The notes beneath the pieces are model-generated. The model was given only the letters and a program-made list of their open reading frames with translations, was not told the DNA's origin and did no database searches. The position numbers were made by a program, and so were the translations under genes. Shown one piece after another: positions 45,281 through 57,241 of a DNA stretch of 64,000 nucleotides; position 1 is the stretch's first letter; the number at the start of each line of letters is the position of its first letter. Origin of the DNA: Cyclotella cryptica (taxonomy: Eukaryota; Bacillariophyta; Thalassiosirophyceae; Thalassiosirales; Thalassiosiraceae); NCBI GenBank assembly GCA_013187285.1, contig JABMIG010000075.1, positions 496,001-560,000 on the forward strand. The letters run 5' to 3'.

Positions 45281-45583
45281 GGGGATGATGTAGTGTGATG
45301 GGGATTTAGGAAGGAAATCTGTCAGGATGATTTGGAGGGTTCTGTGTTGACGTTCGTGGTAGAATAATTTTAATTTGTCGAATTACCCCACAATTATCTG
45401 TCTTTTAATCAATAGATCAATGGTAGATGTTGTTGCCTGTTTGAAGGGGCATGAAAAGGACATTGCATGGGATTTATCCCCAAAGATCGAGCAACTCTGC
45501 GACGATCATTGTTGGTTTGTTCGCGGCGTCGATTTAATCATCGCGAAGCTGCTTGACGACCGATTTTTGATTTCAATGACACT

Positions 45584-45734
45584 GGGTAAAAAATTGATCG
45601 GTGTGCAGTCTGGGGGTCCCTACGTCATAAACTTTTAAGGCGTTGTACTCCGTTTTACATTATTTCTATGATTTACGGGGCTACGTACTAATTTATGTTA
45701 AAGTCCTCGTCTTTTTTTTGTTGAGCGGAGGACG
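45584..45734. repeat. Inner inverted repeat of element B, right copy
   Basis: Inverse counterpart of 43882–44034. Confidence 0.88.
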
Positions 45735-46190
45735 TAAAGTCGTCAGGGGTCGTCAGGGTCGTTTTTCGGTCGTCACTCGGGTCGTTAAGGGTCGTCAGGT
45801 GGAGTCACACGGGTCGTCAAAGAAGATCTGTTGGGTCGTCCGTTAGGGTCGTCAGTCGTCATGGTCGCCACCGAAGTCGTACTGTTCGTCACTTGCTCTG
45901 ACGCACGGGATGATCAGAGACGAGATATTTGTGGAAGGTCGTGAAGTCGCCAAGTGGTCGCCAGAGTCGCCAGAAGGGTCGTCACAAGGGAATCGATGAG
46001 TCGTAACAATGGTCATCAAAAGGTCGTCAGCAAAAGTCGCCAGGGTCGCCAAAAGTCTTCACCGAAAGTCGTCAGGTCGTCAAAATGTCGTCACACTCAG
46101 TCGTCAGGGTCGTCAGGGTCGTCAGATGGTCGTGAAAGTCGTCACTTGAGTAGAAAAAATGCAAAAGTCGTCACTTGTCGTCAGTTTGGC
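45735..46190. repeat. GTCGTCA short tandem array of element B
   Basis: About 450 bp of irregular 8–14-bp units built on GGTCGTCA/GTCGCCA, all in the same orientation, much longer than the corresponding left array. Confidence 0.8.
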
Positions 46191-46232
46191 TCGCCAAAAA
46201 CTTCCACGTGGCAAAGTTGCCTGTCTTGCAGG

Positions 46233-48002
46233 GGTTCAGGGAACACCAAGAAAATAAATTATTCGCTAAAAGATAATAATATTATGTGCCTAATAAGCAG
46301 AATAAGCTCCAACTTCACGCGTACAGCGGTAGGGTATGGTAGTAGTTAACAGATAATTATTATTTGTCAAAGTAATTATTACGTAGTAATTACTTAGGTA
46401 ATATTATTATAATTAATATTAGACACGACTGCTTAGCAAGGCACCAAGAGGAATGGATACCATCTACATCTAATATAGCAACACTAATTTAATATCCATT
46501 ATGCAGAATTTGAATCTAAACAGATTACTAGTTTCGCTAAAATAGATTCTCAAAATTTGTTAGATCTAGGGTGTATGATTTAGAAAAATCACATCTCTAG
46601 AAAAGAATTTATTATCTAACTTCAAAAATCTATTTCTAATGTAGAAAATCTAAGTTATGCGATTATTGCTAACCTATGATTTCACGTCCTAGGCATGTAT
46701 CAGATTAGATCTATTCTTTTTCAAAATCGATCTAATAGGGAATAGTTCTTCTCACGAAAGTCTTGATTTCGTCATGAAGGCTTAAATAAAATAGCAACCT
46801 ATCCAGGTCGGCAAATATATTGGGGATTGGTTTTCTTTTGGAGAATTAGTTTTCTTTTGGCATTTACCAATCTTCGTACTATTCCTACGTGAAAATGAAA
46901 TGGTATCCGGTTTTCTTTTTTGAGATTGGCTTTTCTTTTGGAGATTGGCTTTTCAGTTCACCATTAAAGGTAATTAAAAGCCGGTCCCGTGCCTGATCAC
47001 GTATGTCATCGCCAGTTTGTCGCAACGTCACACGAATGTGCTGGTAACCTCATGAGAACCATCCTAGCCATGAACCGTTGGATGATGCAGTATTGTATTG
47101 GAAGACCTGTGAATGACTTTGGTGGAAACACGAATCACGTACTTCATGATATAAGTATTAATATATGTATAATATATATTATTGCCTGTTTCTCCTCTAG
47201 TACGATGTACACTCTACCTATGTGTTCTTGTGTATCTCTAGATACCTCTTATATCGTACCATAATATACCATAGTGTATTGTACAAGTAATGCGGTGCGC
47301 GCCGCGAGTAATGAGTATTGTATATGGTATCGTACAATACATACGATTGTTTGCGCACATATCATACCGTACCTACTAGTTTCATGGAATAGAATCATGT
47401 GTTATGTATGTCGGCATCTATTATTTCCTATCTACAAACACAAGAAAAATATATATTCTCTCTCTGTTTTATGGAAACAACCTAATCACCTAAAAAATAA
47501 ACGTAGTTCCCTTAAGCCCCCAGGGATCCCGTGCCTTTTTTTCGTGCCCCCCTCCGATCCCGCCTCCCCTCCCGGCCTGGAAGATTGGGAATATCAGCAC
47601 TCACAATCGTAGTTAGATTATTATAATATAAGTATTTCATACGATACTGTATGAGTGGTAATACAATTTGAAATTTTGTTGATCTTCAAAAGTATCCTTT
47701 CTGGTTATGTTTTCTCTCGGCTTATTTACGAGATACTTATTTCCCTTAGGTGCATGCCAAGTTCTTTAAAGTGTGGATGTTGGGCAGAACCTGGGATCCC
47801 ACGACATGGACCAGTCGGAGTCATTTCTTGGTCCATGTCGCGGGATCCCACAATCGATTTTTGTGAGAAGGCTTATGTAAATAAGTACTGGGACGCCAGG
47901 GGGACGTGGCGTCTCGGGACCTCAAAGCTGTTTAGTAACCCTCTTACTACGCTTGGTTGAGAGATCAAACCAGATCGAACGCCTGGCACCTCCACCCCTC
48001 CA
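46233..48002. other. AT-rich gene-free stretch with one strong hairpin
   Basis: No coding seen. It contains AT-rich runs, TTTTCTTTTGGAGATTGG-like direct repeats around 46830–46950, GTACGATA/TATCGTAC words (47245–47370), a 22-bp-stem hairpin (47792–47850), and a dispersed repeat copy at about 47941–48000. Confidence 0.5.
47792..47850. repeat. 22-bp inverted repeat (hairpin), 15-nt loop
   Basis: 47792–47813 and 47829–47850 are complementary with a single mismatch; both arms carry GGGATCCC and CATGTCG/CGACATG. Confidence 0.85.
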
Positions 48003-48747
48003 GCAACTTCCTGGAAAACCTGTTTTTTGGCAATAAAATGTATCCAAGTAACACCAAGTGGTCTTTTTTCTCGGAACGGAGAAAAAATACTCCGCCCAAC
48101 ACCAGAGAAGACTCTGAGAATCCACGACTACCTGGCTTCGGTGAAACCGAGTGACACCAAGTGAAACCGAGTGAAACCGAGTGACGCCAAAGTGAAACCG
48201 AGTGACACCGAGTGACACCAAGTGACACCAAGTGACACCAAGTGACACCGAGTGACACCAAGTGAACCCGAGTGACACCAAGTGAAACCGAGTGACAGCA
48301 AGTGAAACCGAGTGACGTAACACCGAGTCCAAGTGATACCAAGTAAAACAAAGACTTGAAATAAGAATAGTGTAATGGTTATCTAAATAAGTCAAATTTA
48401 GACGAAACGTGTGACACCAAGTGAAACCAAGTGAAACCGAGTGACACCAAGTGACACCAAGTGAAACCGAGTGACGCCACGTGAAACCGAGTGACACCAC
48501 GTGAAACCGAGTGACACCGAGTGACGTGACACCGAGTCCAAGTGACACCAAGTGAAACCGAGTGACACCAAGTGAAACCGAGTGACACCAAGTGAAACCA
48601 AGTGACACCAAGTGAAACCAAGTCACTCGGTTACGCGAACAAGCAAGGCCAAGTCGGAGAAATGGACTAATTTTGAAATTTTCCTTATCCCAAAGTACCG
48701 AGCGTGACACTGGGTCACACCGAGTCCGTGGTTTTCCAGGAAGTTGC
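48003..48747. mobile_element. TIR element C: 10-bp tandem repeats between inverted ends
   Basis: 745 bp. Terminal repeats GCAACTTCCTGGAAAACC at 48003–48020 and its exact inverse at 48730–48747 (18 bp). The interior is mostly a minisatellite with 10-bp units AGTGACACCA / AGTGAAACCG in two blocks (about 48140–48345 and 48405–48632), separated by unique AT-rich DNA. No coding: open frames over it are repeat artefacts. The repeat word recurs at 61.4 and 62.9 kb. Confidence 0.75.
48140..48632. repeat. 10-bp minisatellite AGTGACACCA/AGTGAAACCG
   Basis: Some forty near-identical 10-bp units in two blocks, alternating GACACCA and GAAACCG forms. Confidence 0.9.
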
Positions 48748-49865
48748 AGCATCTTCTCTCCCTGAAGCTCTGTACGTACCTAGAGAGACTCCTCTACTTA
48801 AGAGAACTGATAAAGATTCTGGCAGATTTGAGCCAGTTTGAACCGCGAGACGTGGGATCGAAATAATTATCTCGCAGAATCTCACCAGAGCATAGCCTTC
48901 TCACGCAAGAAAGTTCATTCATCAGAACAGGACGACAATAATAATTCCTTTCTCAGTACCACTTCAAAAATAGACAATGGCTCTTTCCTTGAAGAAAGGT
49001 GGGATGTACGCCGCACCTGAGAAAGCGCCTGATAAGGCCGCAAAGCCAAGGTTCCACTTCACTCTTGGATCATACAATGCCCAGAAGGGGAACTTCTTCT
49101 GCGAATCTCTGCGGTGGACTTTTCTAGCATAGATTTTCATGAAATCAGCTACCCGGGGGAAAACCAAACATTGGAAACATGAGGACTTTAGGGAATGTTG
49201 CATCAAAAACAAAAAACAGGCCAACTTGATACTTTTAAAAAGTATCGTACTAACGTGGTTGAGAACTTATTTCCACGTACTAGGACAACAACAACTCCAA
49301 ATGAACGGCTGTTGTTCATCGAAAGTCCTTCGCACATGTTTTATTTTTAGCGAAGGTCAGTCAATTGACTGTTCAAACGTACTTTGTCCTGACAATGTGC
49401 TCATGTACCGAAGATGAGAAAGGTACATTTTCAAAGGTTCGTACATTTTGGTACCGATCTTTGGAAATGTACCGATTTCAAAAAATGTACTTATACATAT
49501 CAATGGTACATTTTGAAAGATCAGTACCTTGAACAGTAGGAACTAATACGATTTCTACGAGAAAAAAGAAATCGGTACATTTTCAAAGATCGGTACATTT
49601 TGGTACTGATCTTTGAAAATGTACCGATCTTGCGAAATGTACTTTTCGATTAATCGGTACATTTTGAAAGATCGGTACATTTTGGTACCAATCCGAGAAA
49701 GGGGCTGAAGAGTTCTTTCTTCATGCTGTTGTCCCTGTGTCAACAAATAATAACAAATACACGGACTTACCTTGCTAGATACACAATGCCCCTGGGTCGG
49801 AGTCCTCATATTCTTGAGTAGATTGTCCTAAAAAATCCTTCTTATGCAATCCATGTCATTCTTGC
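48748..49865. other. Gene-free stretch with palindromic repeat
   Basis: Apart from the GTACATTTT palindromes (49421–49695) no feature seen. Confidence 0.5.
49421..49695. repeat. Two ~150-bp copies of a GTACATTTT-based palindromic unit
   Basis: Units start at about 49422 and 49574. Each alternates GGTACATTTT…CAAAGATCGG with the inverse CCGATCTTTGAAAATGTACC, so each can fold on itself. Confidence 0.78.
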
Positions 49866-50835
49866 ATGAGTCATAGTATTGGTACCAACGTACATCCATT
49901 CCCTTACGTCCTGAGTGGTATGTCAGTTTGACTAAAATGCTTCTCACTTGATTTTAATACCTTTATGATTTGTACGAGACATAATATTCCTATTCATGGA
50001 TGCAGTTCCAGTACTTGAAATCGATGGCAATGTAGTGATTAACGACTCTTACGACATCCACAAATACCTCATCCAGCATTATCCAGGCAAAGGAAATGCA
50101 TCACTGAATGAAGAACTAAAGTCTCTTCAAGAAAAATTCATCCAAACTAATCTAATGTGGGATGAATACTTGTTCTCATATCGTCGTATGCCCAAGCTCT
50201 TGGGAAATGCTATGCATCAAATAATTGTTGAATTGAGCAAATTTATCCATCAGGCAGTATCGGACGGTTTGTTAGACAGGAAATTGATGGGTGGACGTAC
50301 AGTTAAGCAAGCTTACATTGACAAGGTGCCGCAAACATGATTGTTGATCCAAATCGGCTGTGACAATGATACTCTCGAAAAGCTTAATAGCCGAATCAAA
50401 GCAAATGAGCAGCGCATGGAGGCAATATTGAAGGAGGCCGATGAGCTCCTCGCCATCAAGAAGCTAAGAATGGGGTTTCTAATTCGCTGCTTCTCACTAA
50501 TGAAGATGGCGAACTAACTTCAGCTGATATTTACCTATCAGTGTTTCGTGATGCGCATTTCCACAGTGGATCCTGTTTTGGTCAAGCAAATCTTCGCAGA
50601 TTATCCAAGAATTGAAAAATGGTGGATATGCTTCAACACATTGGAAGAGGCCGAGATGTTGAAAGGTGATGCTGGTCCGTGGAAAATGGTGACAATGATG
50701 TTATACACGGGCAAGCATATTAAGTTTGCTCTTAATGGTGTCGAGCTACTTACTCCAAAGCCCCTGCCCAATAATTTTGAGGAAGAAGTTGTCAAAGAAC
50801 TGGAGAATCTCATGAGAAATTATTGTGACACGTAG
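49866..50835 (+). pseudogene. Glutathione S-transferase-like gene, probably broken
   Basis: Exon 1 (49866–49917, MSHSIGTNVHPFPYVLS) has a GTATGT donor and joins 50006 in frame, giving VPVLEIDGNVVINDSYDIHKYL, the thioredoxin-fold part of GST with the cis-Pro (VP) and the ES/DS glutathione-binding motif (here NDSYDI). The GST N-terminal βαβ half before it is missing. Further coding continues as a helical C-terminal domain (WDEYLFSYRRMP; SADIYLS; PRIEKWWICFNTLEEAEM ending about 50835). The middle (about 50335–50550) needs two or more frame changes without clear splice sites, so the gene is probably a pseudogene; an intron-rich live gene is possible. Downstream stop near 50835. Confidence 0.5.
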
Positions 50836-51478
50836 TTGTGAACTTTACAGTTGTTTTTTGGGAGTCCTATTGTGTATTCCTAATGTCATAAATGCTGTCT
50901 AGTTACGAGAGAAATGTGATTACCTTCTAAACTGTTTTTGTTTGAATCAACTTTGGAGGAAGTTGCTTTGAAATATGGTATAAAATAAATTATATGCACT
51001 GCTACAAACATTTGGCTGGCTAGATGGTACCATTCTAACTTTGATGCTTCTACCATATCATCATTTTTCTCTGTTCTTTTGCTCAAGTTTTTGTTCTCTT
51101 TGACATCCTCTATTGTCCAGGACCAGCTCTTTGCAAACAAAAACAAGCATCAACTTGACTCAAAGATTTTGCATATGATCCTAGAGTCATTCATTCCAAT
51201 CAATTGGTACAGTAGAACGAACAAAGGTCTCCCTTCTTGAGTCGATGATATTGGTCAGATATTGGTCTATAGTAGTGAGATGAGGAGTCCAAGAGGGTGT
51301 CCTGTGTGCAGGCCCCCATAAGCTCTCCAAAGATATCGTACCTGTTGTATCGTATTGTACCAATAGTACAACACATCATGTGTTTTCTATCTCTTACTAC
51401 GATTCATTGAAAGATCAAACCAGATTGAACACCTGGCACCCCTCCTGCATCTCCTCTCTCTATCTCTAGAGAACCCCG
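50836..51478. other. Gene-free stretch with a dispersed repeat
   Basis: About 51283–51450 resembles pieces at 43541–43715 and 47941–47990. Otherwise nothing recognised. Confidence 0.5.
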
Positions 51479-51728
51479 TGTTGAGATCCTATCTTTGAGG
51501 GCCCAGTAGTTAGGCCCATGAGGGCCCAATAGTTAGGCCCCCCATACAGTCACTCATAGCCCAGCAAGCACGTGTCCATCACATGATGTAGAGCACCATG
51601 CAAAATATTGGTGAGTGATCTCCTGTAAGATCACTCCCACACATACATTGCATAGAATAGGTCCACGCACACATCGCTGGTCATAAATTAACCAGATATT
51701 TTCTACCACAATATGCTGCTCTTCTTCA
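51479..51728 (+). repeat. 5' LTR of the copia element
   Basis: 250 bp; matches 56992–57241 with about ten, mostly transition, differences. Confidence 0.92.
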
Positions 51729-54700
51729 TATCTGGTTAATTGTCGAATCACACAACAATCAGCCGAATCAAGCGGCCCATCCCTTCACCCCATTGTTGAC
51801 CATGACGGCTCCCGAGGACGCCAAGCTGCTGATCGCAGACGCAGCGGCGACCTTCCCAGCCATCATCGGCGCACCGACCAACGACGACTTAAAAACCATC
51901 CGCAATTTCCTCACGAACTTGCTCCAATCCATCAACGTTGCCTGAGGCGACGACAGCCTCTCCGGCCTTGTCGACGATCCGGCTGCCTACGCAGCTGCGT
52001 ACGGTCACGCCTTCGACCGCCTCGAAGCCGCGCTCGCCCCGTACGACCCCTCCATCGCCTCCAATGCCTCCAATACCGTCTGCGTCAAAAAAGAACGCAC
52101 GTGGACTGCGAAACTTGACCTCCAGCGGCTCATCCGCACGGTCGAACGACAGCTGCGAATCTTCTTTGCAGCCGTCATCGAAGAAACGTGGCTGCTCCAG
52201 CTCAAGGACGCCACCACGTTCTACAACAAGGTGACGGTCCGCGAGTCCCTCGAGCACCTCCACGCCGGCAGCGGAGGGCTCAAGGCCACCGACATTGTCC
52301 AACTCCAAGCGGACATGCTTGGCTGGTGGGCCGAAGACCCCCGCGTCCCTGAGTACGTCAACAGTCTTGAGGACACACAAAAGAACGGACTCGTGGCTCG
52401 CCGCCATCGCCACCATGTCTCTCCTTGCTGCGGGCAGCTTCCCCAAGCTCCGCCACGAGTGGGACAGTCTTGCCCCGCCCTCAAAGACTTGGACGGCCTG
52501 GAAGAAGTGGGCCCTCAAGTCCCAGAAGACCGTCGAGCGGGAGCAAAAGGCCACAGGAAATCATGGCGACTCCTTCGGCAGCACGGCTGCCGCCATCGCC
52601 ATCCACGGCATACCAATGACGAGGCCGATCCACTTCGCTGGCGTCGCCGCCGCCACCCAGCTCTCGTCTCTCTCCGAGCTTGAAAGCCATCTGGACAACA
52701 TGGCGGTGGCGGTAACGAACGAGAAGGCCATCCTTGACTCCCTCGTTGCCTCCAATGCCACCCTAGTGACCATCACCGCCGACAAGCTCGCCAAGATTGA
52801 GAAACACCTTCTCGACATCAAGGCCACCCGCAACACACAAGCCGGCTCCCAAGCCACTGCCCCTGCCCCCGACTTGCACGCCCTCGGTCAACTCCGAGCC
52901 ACCATCAAACACAAGTGGACGCCCGGGGGCTTCTGCTCCACCCACGGATGGGGTGTCGGCGCAGGTCACTCCAGCGCCGAGTGCAAGAAAAAACAAACAG
53001 GCCATGTTGACTCGGCCACTCGAGCCAACCCCCAAGGACCGGGAGCCACCCGCAACAAAGGTTGTGACGACTTCCTTTCGGCCTCCACCTGACGGGGTGG
53101 GACAGCACTACCCTTAGCCTCTAAATTAAATTTTAAAAGCTTACTCCTAGCTGTAGTCCCATCGTACCTCCTACTTCAACCCCCTACTCCTTTAGTACCC
53201 CCCTCACTAACTCATCCGCCACTGACGGATGGATAACCATACCGGGCGCATATACTGCCCCCCTGCCTCCCAAACCCCAACCCTCTCACCCTCTCTCCCT
53301 TACATCCTCCCTGCACAGCAACCCCTACAGGTGCCTCTCGGTACCCATACCGCCACCCCGCGGAAGCGCTGCCCAACTTTCGGACACAGCCATCCTCGAC
53401 TCCGGGGCCAGCGGCATTTATTTCACCACTGCCGCCCCGGTCCTCCATGTAAACCCCTCAGCCCCCATCACACGAGTTGGTGATGCAGCTGGCAACTGCC
53501 ACCAGTCCTCAGCCCAAGCATCTCACCAACTCACCGCCCTCCCAATTACCAAAGGCAACATCATGCCCACCTTCAAGCACAACTTGTTTGGCGTCGGCCA
53601 GCTCTGCGACAATGGCTGCAGAGTCCTCTTCGACACTGACAAGGTCACCATCTTCAACCAGGTGGACAACTCCATCCTTCTCCAAGGGTGGCGCGAGCCA
53701 ACCCGCGCCAAGCTCTGGCGTTTTTCCCTCCTGCCACAAGACCATCCCACACCCCGCACCAGCGCTTTACCCAAAACTACCGCCCTACATGCAGGCGGCC
53801 TTCCAAGCGTCGGTGCCCTAGTACACTATCTCCACGCGTCAGCAGGCTTTCCCGTCAAATCCACTTGGCTGGCAGCCATCAAAGCTGGCAACTACGCCAG
53901 CTGGCCAGGCCTCACTTATGCCAACGCCTCCAAGTACTGCCCTGGCAGCACGGAAACCCTCAAGGGGCACCTTAACCAAACCAGACAGGGCCTCCGATCC
54001 ACCAAAGCCAAGCTGGCAAAACCCATAACTCCCGCCGTCTTTGCCCCCGCCCCAGCGGCACACAAACTCCACGTGTCTGTAGAGCCCATTGGCAAGCTCT
54101 ACACAGATGACATGGGCCAATTCCCCACCCGCTCGCACAGTGGCAACCAGTACATCATGCTGGCCTACCACTGCAACACCAACGCCATTCTGGTGGAAGC
54201 CTTCCAGTCCCGCCACGACCGCCACTGAATAGCCGCACACGGTCACATCATGACCCGACTCCAAGCCAAAGGACACAAAATTGAGCACCAAATACTTGAC
54301 CACAAAGCCAGCACAGACTACCGTGCTGCATCACCCAAACTTGGAATGCCACATACCAACTCCTACCACCCAACGTCCACCGCACCAATGCAGCAGAACG
54401 TGCCATCCAAACCTTTAAGGCCCACTTCCTAAGCATCCTCGCGGGCATTGACCCCTTCTTCCCCAACTATCTCTGGGACAAGCTCCTCCCCCGACAGAAC
54501 TCACCCTCAACCTCCTTCGCCAGTCCACACTAGCACTCACCATCTCGGCATGGGAAGCAAACCACCGACCCCTCAACTACGATGCAACTCCACTTGGACC
54601 CATGGGATGCCCAGTCATCATTCACAACAAGGTCACGACTCGCAAGTCTTGGAACTTCCGCGGCCGAGAGGGATTCAGCATCGGCCCAGCCCTACTCCAT

Positions 54701-56991
54701 TACCGTTGCTTCCAAGTAATAGACGTATCCACAAAAAACCTAGTCATCTCTGACACTGTGGAATTTCACCACAGCTACCTCCACCAACCCACAGTCACAT
54801 ACGAAGACCGCCTCCTACACACCATCAACTTTCTCTCAACAGCCATCTCTGATGCTCCAGCAAACGCAATCGACACCCAACTAGATGCCATCGATGCCCT
54901 CCGCACTCTCTTCGCCAAATGGCACACACCACCCAACGTCCACCGCACCAATGCAGCAGAACGTGCCATCCAAACCTTTAAGGCCCACTTCCTAAGCATC
55001 CTCACGGGCATTGACCCCTCCTTCCCCAACTATCTCTGGGACAAGCTCCTCCCCGGAAAGAACTCACCCTCAACCTCCTTCGCCAGTCCACACTAGCACC
55101 CACCATCTCAGCATGGGAAGCATACCACGGACCCCTCAACTAAGATGCAACTCCACTTGGACCCATGGGATGCCCAGTCATCATTCACAACAAGGTCACG
55201 ACTCGCAAGTCTTGGGACTTCCGCGGCCGAGAGGGATTCAGCATCGGCCCAGCCCTACTCCATTACCGTTGCTTCCAAGTAATAGACGCATCCACAAAAA
55301 ACCTAGTCATCTCCGACACTGTGGAATTTCACCACAGCTACCTCCACCAACCCACAGTCACATACGAAGACCGCCTCCTACACACCATCAACTTTCTCTT
55401 TTTGCATCGAAGGCACAGACACCTTCTACGTCATAGACTACGAAGACATCCCCATCGACCGCCACAAAGAAATAACGTACACAGAGGTTGTTTGCAAAGT
55501 CCGTCCCGAAAAAGACGACCTCGATCGTACCCGCATCACCATCAGCGGCAACCGTATTTGCTACCTCGGAGATGTAGGCACCAGAACTGCCCCCCTAGAA
55601 CTGGTCAAACTCATGATCAACAGCGTCCTATCAAGAAAGAATGCAAAATTCTGCACCTTTGACATTGCCAATCTCTACCTAGGCACTCCACTAGACCACC
55701 CAGAATTCGTTCGTATCCATCTAGACGACATCCCCGAAGAATTCATCAATGAATATGACCTCACACACCACGTCCGCGACAGCTGGGTCTACTTCAAGAT
55801 CGTCAAAGGCGTGTAGGGGCTACCGCAATCCGGCATCCTAGCCAACCAACTTCTCGAAAAACGCCTCAATGAGGCTGGCTACTACCAGCTCGACAACACA
55901 CCCGGCCTTTGGCGACACAAATGGCAACCCGTCATGTTCACACTGATTGTCGACGACTTCGGAGTTGAATACGTCGGCGAGCAACATGCCCATCACCTAC
56001 AAGGCGTCATCAAAAAACACTACGAACTCACCAAAAACTGGAAGGGCGATCTCTACGCAGGCATCAACCTTGAATGGAACTACTCCAATCGCACCTGTCG
56101 ACTCACTATGGACAAATACATTGCCACCGTACTCTTCAAGTACAACCATCCCATGCCCAAAAAACGCCAACTCTCTCCTTCGAAAGCCGTCCCCATCATC
56201 TACGGTACCAAAACACAGCTCACCCCAGATGAAGACAAATCCAACCTCCTCTACAACAAAGGCATCAAATGAGTCCAAGTCATCATTGGAGCCCTACTCT
56301 ACTACACCCGAGCAGTCGACAACAAACTCCTCTCCTCCCTAAGTGAAATCGGCACCAAACAAGCCACGGCCACTGAACGCACCAGCACAAAAATCAACCA
56401 ACTCCTCGACTACTGTGCAACCTACCCCAACAACGGCATCACCTACCGCACCAGCGACATGATCCTCGGAGCCCATGCTGATGCTGCCTACCTGAACGTC
56501 AACAAATCAAGGAGCAGGGCTGGAGCACACATCATGTGCACCGAAAATGACCCCATCCCTTCTCCCAATGGCCCAATTCTCACCATAGCACAAATCATCA
56601 AATTTGTCATGTCCTCTGCCGCAGAAGCCGAACTCGCAGGACTCTTCATTTGTGCCAAGGAGATGGTTCCTCTTCGCCAATCCCTCATAGAAATGGGTTG
56701 GCCACAGCCCAAATCACACATCCAAACAGACAACACAACCGCCCTTGGCGTTGCCAACAAAACCATCATCGACAAAAAGATGAAATCCATGGACATGCGT
56801 CTATGGTGGCTCAGATGCCACGAATCACAAGGGCAATTTTGATACGTCTGGGGCCCCGGATCGAACAACCTCGCTGACTACTCAACCAAGGCCCACTCAG
56901 ACATATACCATGAATCCCAACGTCCCATCGACACTGGATAACTCATTTTTCTTACATCATTCTCAGGCTCACTTTACTCACTGCAAGGGTG

Positions 56992-57241
56992 TGTTGAGAT
57001 CCTATCTTTGAGGGCCTAGTAGTTAGGCCCATGAGGGCCCAATAGTTAGGCCCCCCACACAGTCACTCATAGCCCAGCAAGCACGCGCCCATCACATGAT
57101 GTAGAGCACCACGCAAAATATTGGTGAGTGATCTCCCGTAAGATCACTCCCACACATACATTGCATTGAATAGGTCCACACACACATCACTGGTCATAAA
57201 TTAACCAGATATTTTCTACCACGATATGCTGCTCTTCTTCA
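56992..57241 (+). repeat. 3' LTR of the copia element
   Basis: Same ends and length as the 5' copy. Confidence 0.92.

Larger units (their letters stand above)
43759..46232. mobile_element. TIR element B: larger relative of element A, with a nearly perfect inner inverted repeat
   Basis: 2474 bp. Ends CCAGCAAGACAGGCAATTTT (left) and, in inverse orientation, CCTGCAAGACAGGCAACTTT (right), the same terminal repeat as element A at 21769. Directly inside both ends are arrays of GTCGTCA units: short on the left (about 43790–43881) and long on the right (about 45735–46190). Inside these lies an almost identical inverted repeat of ~152 bp (43882–44034 and 45584–45734). The centre (about 44035–45580) holds degenerate coding segments on the minus strand. 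No clear transposase. The near-identical inner repeat points to recent activity or gene conversion. Confidence 0.78.
51479..57241 (+). mobile_element. Ty1/copia-type LTR retrotransposon, broken
   Basis: LTRs of 250 bp (51479–51728 and 56992–57241) start TGTTGAGATC and end CTTCTTCA; I count about ten differences (about 96% identity), so it is older than the Ty3 element. Flanking five bases are ccccg and cctcg, a near-matching target duplication. Parts in order on plus: gag (about 51800–53090), gag-pre-integrase/protease region (about 53230–53900), integrase (about 54050–55100), reverse transcriptase (about 55590–56270) and RNase H (about 56440–56900; DAAYLNVNKSRSRAGAH and AAEAELAGLF). Integrase before RT marks copia. 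The coding part is markedly C-rich compared with all DNA around it. It contains a good number of breaks and an internal duplication, so it is a fossil. Confidence 0.92.

Noticed and set aside
47922-48752. Long minus-strand open frame (276 aa) with VSLGVTRFH-type repeats
   Set aside because: It is the translation of the 10-bp minisatellite in element C; several frames are open for the same reason, so it is a repeat artefact.
52005-53112. Several overlapping open frames in both strands across the copia gag region
   Set aside because: High GC reduces stop codons, so most are shadows.
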